A stretch of DNA of 64,000 bases from positions 1,612,001 through 1,676,000 of the forward strand of contig CP076354.1 in assembly GCA_018798825.1 (NCBI GenBank), in the 5' to 3' direction. Shown here in pieces: positions 62,182 to 64,000 of this stretch; within the stretch, counting starts at the first letter, position 1, and each line of letters opens with the position of its first letter. A program made the position numbers and the translations under genes. The DNA is from Ochrobactrum sp. BTU1 (lineage in GTDB: Bacteria; Pseudomonadota; Alphaproteobacteria; Rhizobiales; Rhizobiaceae). The notes beneath the pieces are model-generated. The model was not told where the DNA came from. It was given only the letters and a program-made list of their open reading frames with translations, and made no database searches.

Positions 62182-62526
62182 ATTGCTATCCTCGACTGCA
62201 TAACGCGCTGCACCCAATGAATGTCGTACTACGATGCAGTATTCTAGAGCGCATCCCGAAAAGTGCGAAACGATTTTCGGAGAGGATGCGCGTGAATACA
62301 AATAATTAGGGCGCCAAATGCGACGCACCCCTGTCGTAAAATATCTTTGCGGCAATTTCTGACAATCGCCATATCAGCTGCAGAAATAAGCCGATAGTAT
62401 AGTTGCACTTCGCAAACCATCAAATTAGCGCGAGCCAATTGTTATTCCATGCGGGTTCACTCTTGATTTCAGCCGCGCAATCCGTCATGCGATTGGTAAA
62501 GAAAACTGACCACAAGGGGTGGGAGA
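62182..62526. other. Divergent intergenic region between the YdeP-type gene and lldD
   Basis: The 345-base spacer holds both promoters and family A repeat copy 5. No other clear element is seen. Confidence 0.45.
62246..62312. repeat. Interspersed palindromic repeat, family A, copy 5
   Basis: AGAGCGCATCCCGAAAAGTG then CGAAACGATTTTCGGAGAGG and ATGCGCGTGAATACAAATAA. Same plan as 9628 and 11658. Confidence 0.75.
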
Positions 62527-63675
62527 ATGCCTAACATCGTCGAGATCGCCGATCTGAAGCGACTGGCCAAGCGCCGCGTGCCGAAAATGTTCTTCGATTA
62601 TGCAGATTCGGGTGCCTGGACGGAATCAACCTATCGCGCCAATGAAACCGATTTCGCCAAGATCAAGCTGCGTCAGCGCGTTCTGGTCGATATGACCAAT
62701 CGTTCGCTTGAAACAACGATGGTTGGCGAGAAGGTCGCAATGCCTGTGGCCCTAGCCCCGACCGGCCTAACCGGTATGCAACACGCAGATGGTGAAATGC
62801 TTGCGGCACAGGCGGCAGAGGCTTTTGGCGTTCCTTTCACCCTCTCGACCATGAGCATCTGCTCCATCGAAGACGTGGCATCCGTCACCAAGAAGCCATT
62901 CTGGTTTCAGCTCTACGTGATGAAAGACCGCGAATTCGTCAAAAACCTGATCACCCGTGCGAAAGCTGCCGGTTGTTCGGCTCTGGTGCTGACGCTTGAT
63001 CTGCAGATTCTCGGTCAGCGCCACAAGGATCTGCGCAACGGCCTTTCCGCCCCGCCAAAGTTCACGCCAAAGCACATCTGGCAGATGGCAACCCGTCCGG
63101 GCTGGTGCATGGGCATGATGGGCACGCAGCGCCGCACCTTCCGCAACATTGCCGGTCACGCGAAAAATGTTACCGACCTGTCGTCGCTTTCCTCCTGGAC
63201 GGCAGAGCAGTTCGATCCGCAGCTAAACTGGAATGACGTTGCATGGATCAAGGAACAATGGGGCGGCAGGCTGATTCTCAAGGGCATCCTCGACGTTGAA
63301 GACGCGAAGATGGCCGCAAAATCCGGTGCCGATGCGATTATCGTTTCTAACCACGGCGGTCGCCAGCTTGACGGTGCTGTCTCGTCCATCTCCATGCTCA
63401 AGCCAATTGTCGACGCTGTCGGCGATCAGATCGAAGTGCATATGGATGGCGGTGTTCGCTCAGGCCAGGATGTTCTGAAAGCGCGCGCACTGGGTGCGCA
63501 GGGCGTGTTCATCGGCCGTCCGTTCCTATACGGACTTGGCGCCATGGGTAAGGAAGGCGTTACACTCGCTCTCGAGATCATCCGCAAAGAACTCGACATC
63601 ACGATGGCTCTCTGCGGCAAGCGCAACATTAACGATATCGACCAGTCCGTCATACAGTCAGTCGATTTCAAGTAA
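62527..63675 (+). CDS. lldD: L-lactate dehydrogenase-type FMN alpha-hydroxy-acid oxidase
   Basis: The 382-residue flavoenzyme has the N-terminal FFDYADSGAWTESTYRANET with an active-site aromatic, PFWFQLYVMKDREFVKNLIT, and the catalytic SNHGGRQLDGAVSSISML containing the base His. FMN-phosphate sites are in HMDGGVRSGQDVLKARALGA and FIGRPFLYGLGAMGKEG. Membrane-linked family members oxidise L-lactate to pyruvate and pass electrons to quinones; glycolate or mandelate oxidases are close relatives, so the exact substrate is probable but not certain. GGGGTGGGAG precedes the ATG, a strong ribosome site. A terminator follows. Confidence 0.88.
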   Translation: MPNIVEIADLKRLAKRRVPKMFFDYADSGAWTESTYRANETDFAKIKLRQRVLVDMTNRSLETTMVGEKVAMPVALAPTGLTGMQHADGEMLAAQAAEAFGVPFTLSTMSICSIEDVASVTKKPFWFQLYVMKDREFVKNLITRAKAAGCSALVLTLDLQILGQRHKDLRNGLSAPPKFTPKHIWQMATRPGWCMGMMGTQRRTFRNIAGHAKNVTDLSSLSSWTAEQFDPQLNWNDVAWIKEQWGGRLILKGILDVEDAKMAAKSGADAIIVSNHGGRQLDGAVSSISMLKPIVDAVGDQIEVHMDGGVRSGQDVLKARALGAQGVFIGRPFLYGLGAMGKEGVTLALEIIRKELDITMALCGKRNINDIDQSVIQSVDFK

Positions 63676-63684
63676 AGATTGCAG

Positions 63685-63711
63685 AACCCGGCTCAGGCCG
63701 GGTTTTTCTTT
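63685..63711 (+). terminator. lldD terminator
   Basis: AACCCGGC pairs with GCCGGGTT around a 4-base loop, followed by TTTCTTT. Confidence 0.85.
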
Positions 63712-63855
63712 CCCGGTTAGACGACACTTCTCAAGATAAATACTACCGCAAGTTTAGTGCTCGCTAATAAGAAGTAACGATAGCTTAAGCATATTCATTT
63801 ACCATCTTTTTCCAACGGTTCGGGAACCGCAATTATTTCGGTTGGAGTTGGGTAG

Positions 63856-64000
63856 ATGAAATATGTTTCCGCTATAGCGCTCATGACATGCAGCATGTTG
63901 ATCGGTGCAAACGGAGCGCGCGCAGCTGACATTATTCTAGAGGAGCCAGCGCCCGTCGTTGTGGCACCTGCTCCTTTGGCGTCCGGGTGGTACATCCGTG
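63856..64000 (+). CDS. Outer-membrane beta-barrel protein (Omp25/31-like), 5' part
   Basis: A plus-strand frame starts at the ATG at 63856 (GGAG eight bases before) and is open to the window edge (48 codons). It encodes a signal peptide (MKYVSAIALMTCSMLIGANG, cleaved after ARA) and a mature start ADIILEEPAPVVVAPAPLAS then GWYIR. The short Glu/Pro/Val-rich linker before a GWYIRG-type first strand is typical of rhizobial and Brucella Omp25/Omp31-like barrels. Only the start is present, so the family assignment is tentative. Confidence 0.65.
   Translation, partial: MKYVSAIALMTCSMLIGANGARAADIILEEPAPVVVAPAPLASGWYIR

Noticed and set aside
9628..62312. Repeated palindromes as a CRISPR array
   Set aside because: Copies are scattered singly across the window with no regular spacers and no cas genes.
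62182..62355. N-terminal extension of the YdeP-type frame
   Set aside because: It translates a palindromic intergenic repeat; GAGGATAG before the ATG at 62181 is a clear start.

Overview
The window reads as chromosome of an alphaproteobacterium of the order Hyphomicrobiales, most likely the Brucella/Ochrobactrum group. The evidence is a fused-type rhizobial TrpE(G) start with a Trp-rich leader peptide, the CtrA-ChpT-SciP cell-cycle proteins, a DUF1134 protein matching Brucella EipA, CTTGAC/CTATAT-like promoters, and short intergenic palindromes that resemble the Brucella Bru-RS type. Most of the window is ordinary, densely packed chromosome, with many 1-4 bp gene overlaps and clear hairpin terminators. 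Family names come from recognition of the translated sequences; no database search was possible.

Layout. 1-1500: 5' part of trpE(G) (minus strand), its attenuator and leader peptide trpL, and a candidate small RNA. 1665-5922: Lrp and MarR regulators, an MFS and a DMT transporter, a LysR regulator. 5926-8157: an Rsm22-type ribosome assembly protein and a DUF2333 protein. 8600-11659: choline ABC transporter choXWV. 11826-17106: dipeptide ABC operon dppABCDF (minus). 17537-21024: HugZ-like heme-utilisation protein, NolR-like ArsR regulator, SpoU-type RNA methyltransferase, mnmA. 21337-26385: a cell-cycle and envelope neighbourhood with sciP, a GNAT protein, a coiled-coil membrane protein, eipA, chpT, ctrA and a FliJ-like protein; six GANTC sites sit upstream of ctrA. 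26609-31447: a YafY-type regulator with its divergent target, an AbrB-type membrane protein, and a DegT aminotransferase plus Gfo/Idh dehydrogenase pair.

31627-34594 is the odd part. A tRNA-Met is followed by a decayed locus in which a Bap-like adhesin N-terminus with an Asp-Ala repeat tract abuts the C-terminal half of an alpha/beta hydrolase. Beyond it lie an AraC regulator and AT-rich spacers. 34595-42084: group III truncated hemoglobin, ornithine cyclodeaminase and arginase with a divergent Lrp regulator, an old-yellow-enzyme reductase with an ArsR regulator, and tex. 42086-45879: an iron/phosphonate-type ABC importer. 46208-51630: a lysine/pipecolate degradation cluster (amaA, LysR, hglS, amaB). 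51866-59261: purU, a SIS-domain deaminase or isomerase, and an RND efflux operon with two adaptor genes. 59570-62181: a FdhF/YdeP-type molybdoenzyme with a coupled small protein. 62527-64000: an L-lactate-dehydrogenase-type flavoenzyme and the start of an outer-membrane protein.

Several palindromic repeat families are scattered between genes, often touching stop codons. No IS element, prophage, CRISPR array or rRNA operon is visible. The least explained elements are the adhesin/hydrolase relic, the candidate sRNA at 1297-1460, the GANTC cluster and the unexplained terminator upstream of sciP.
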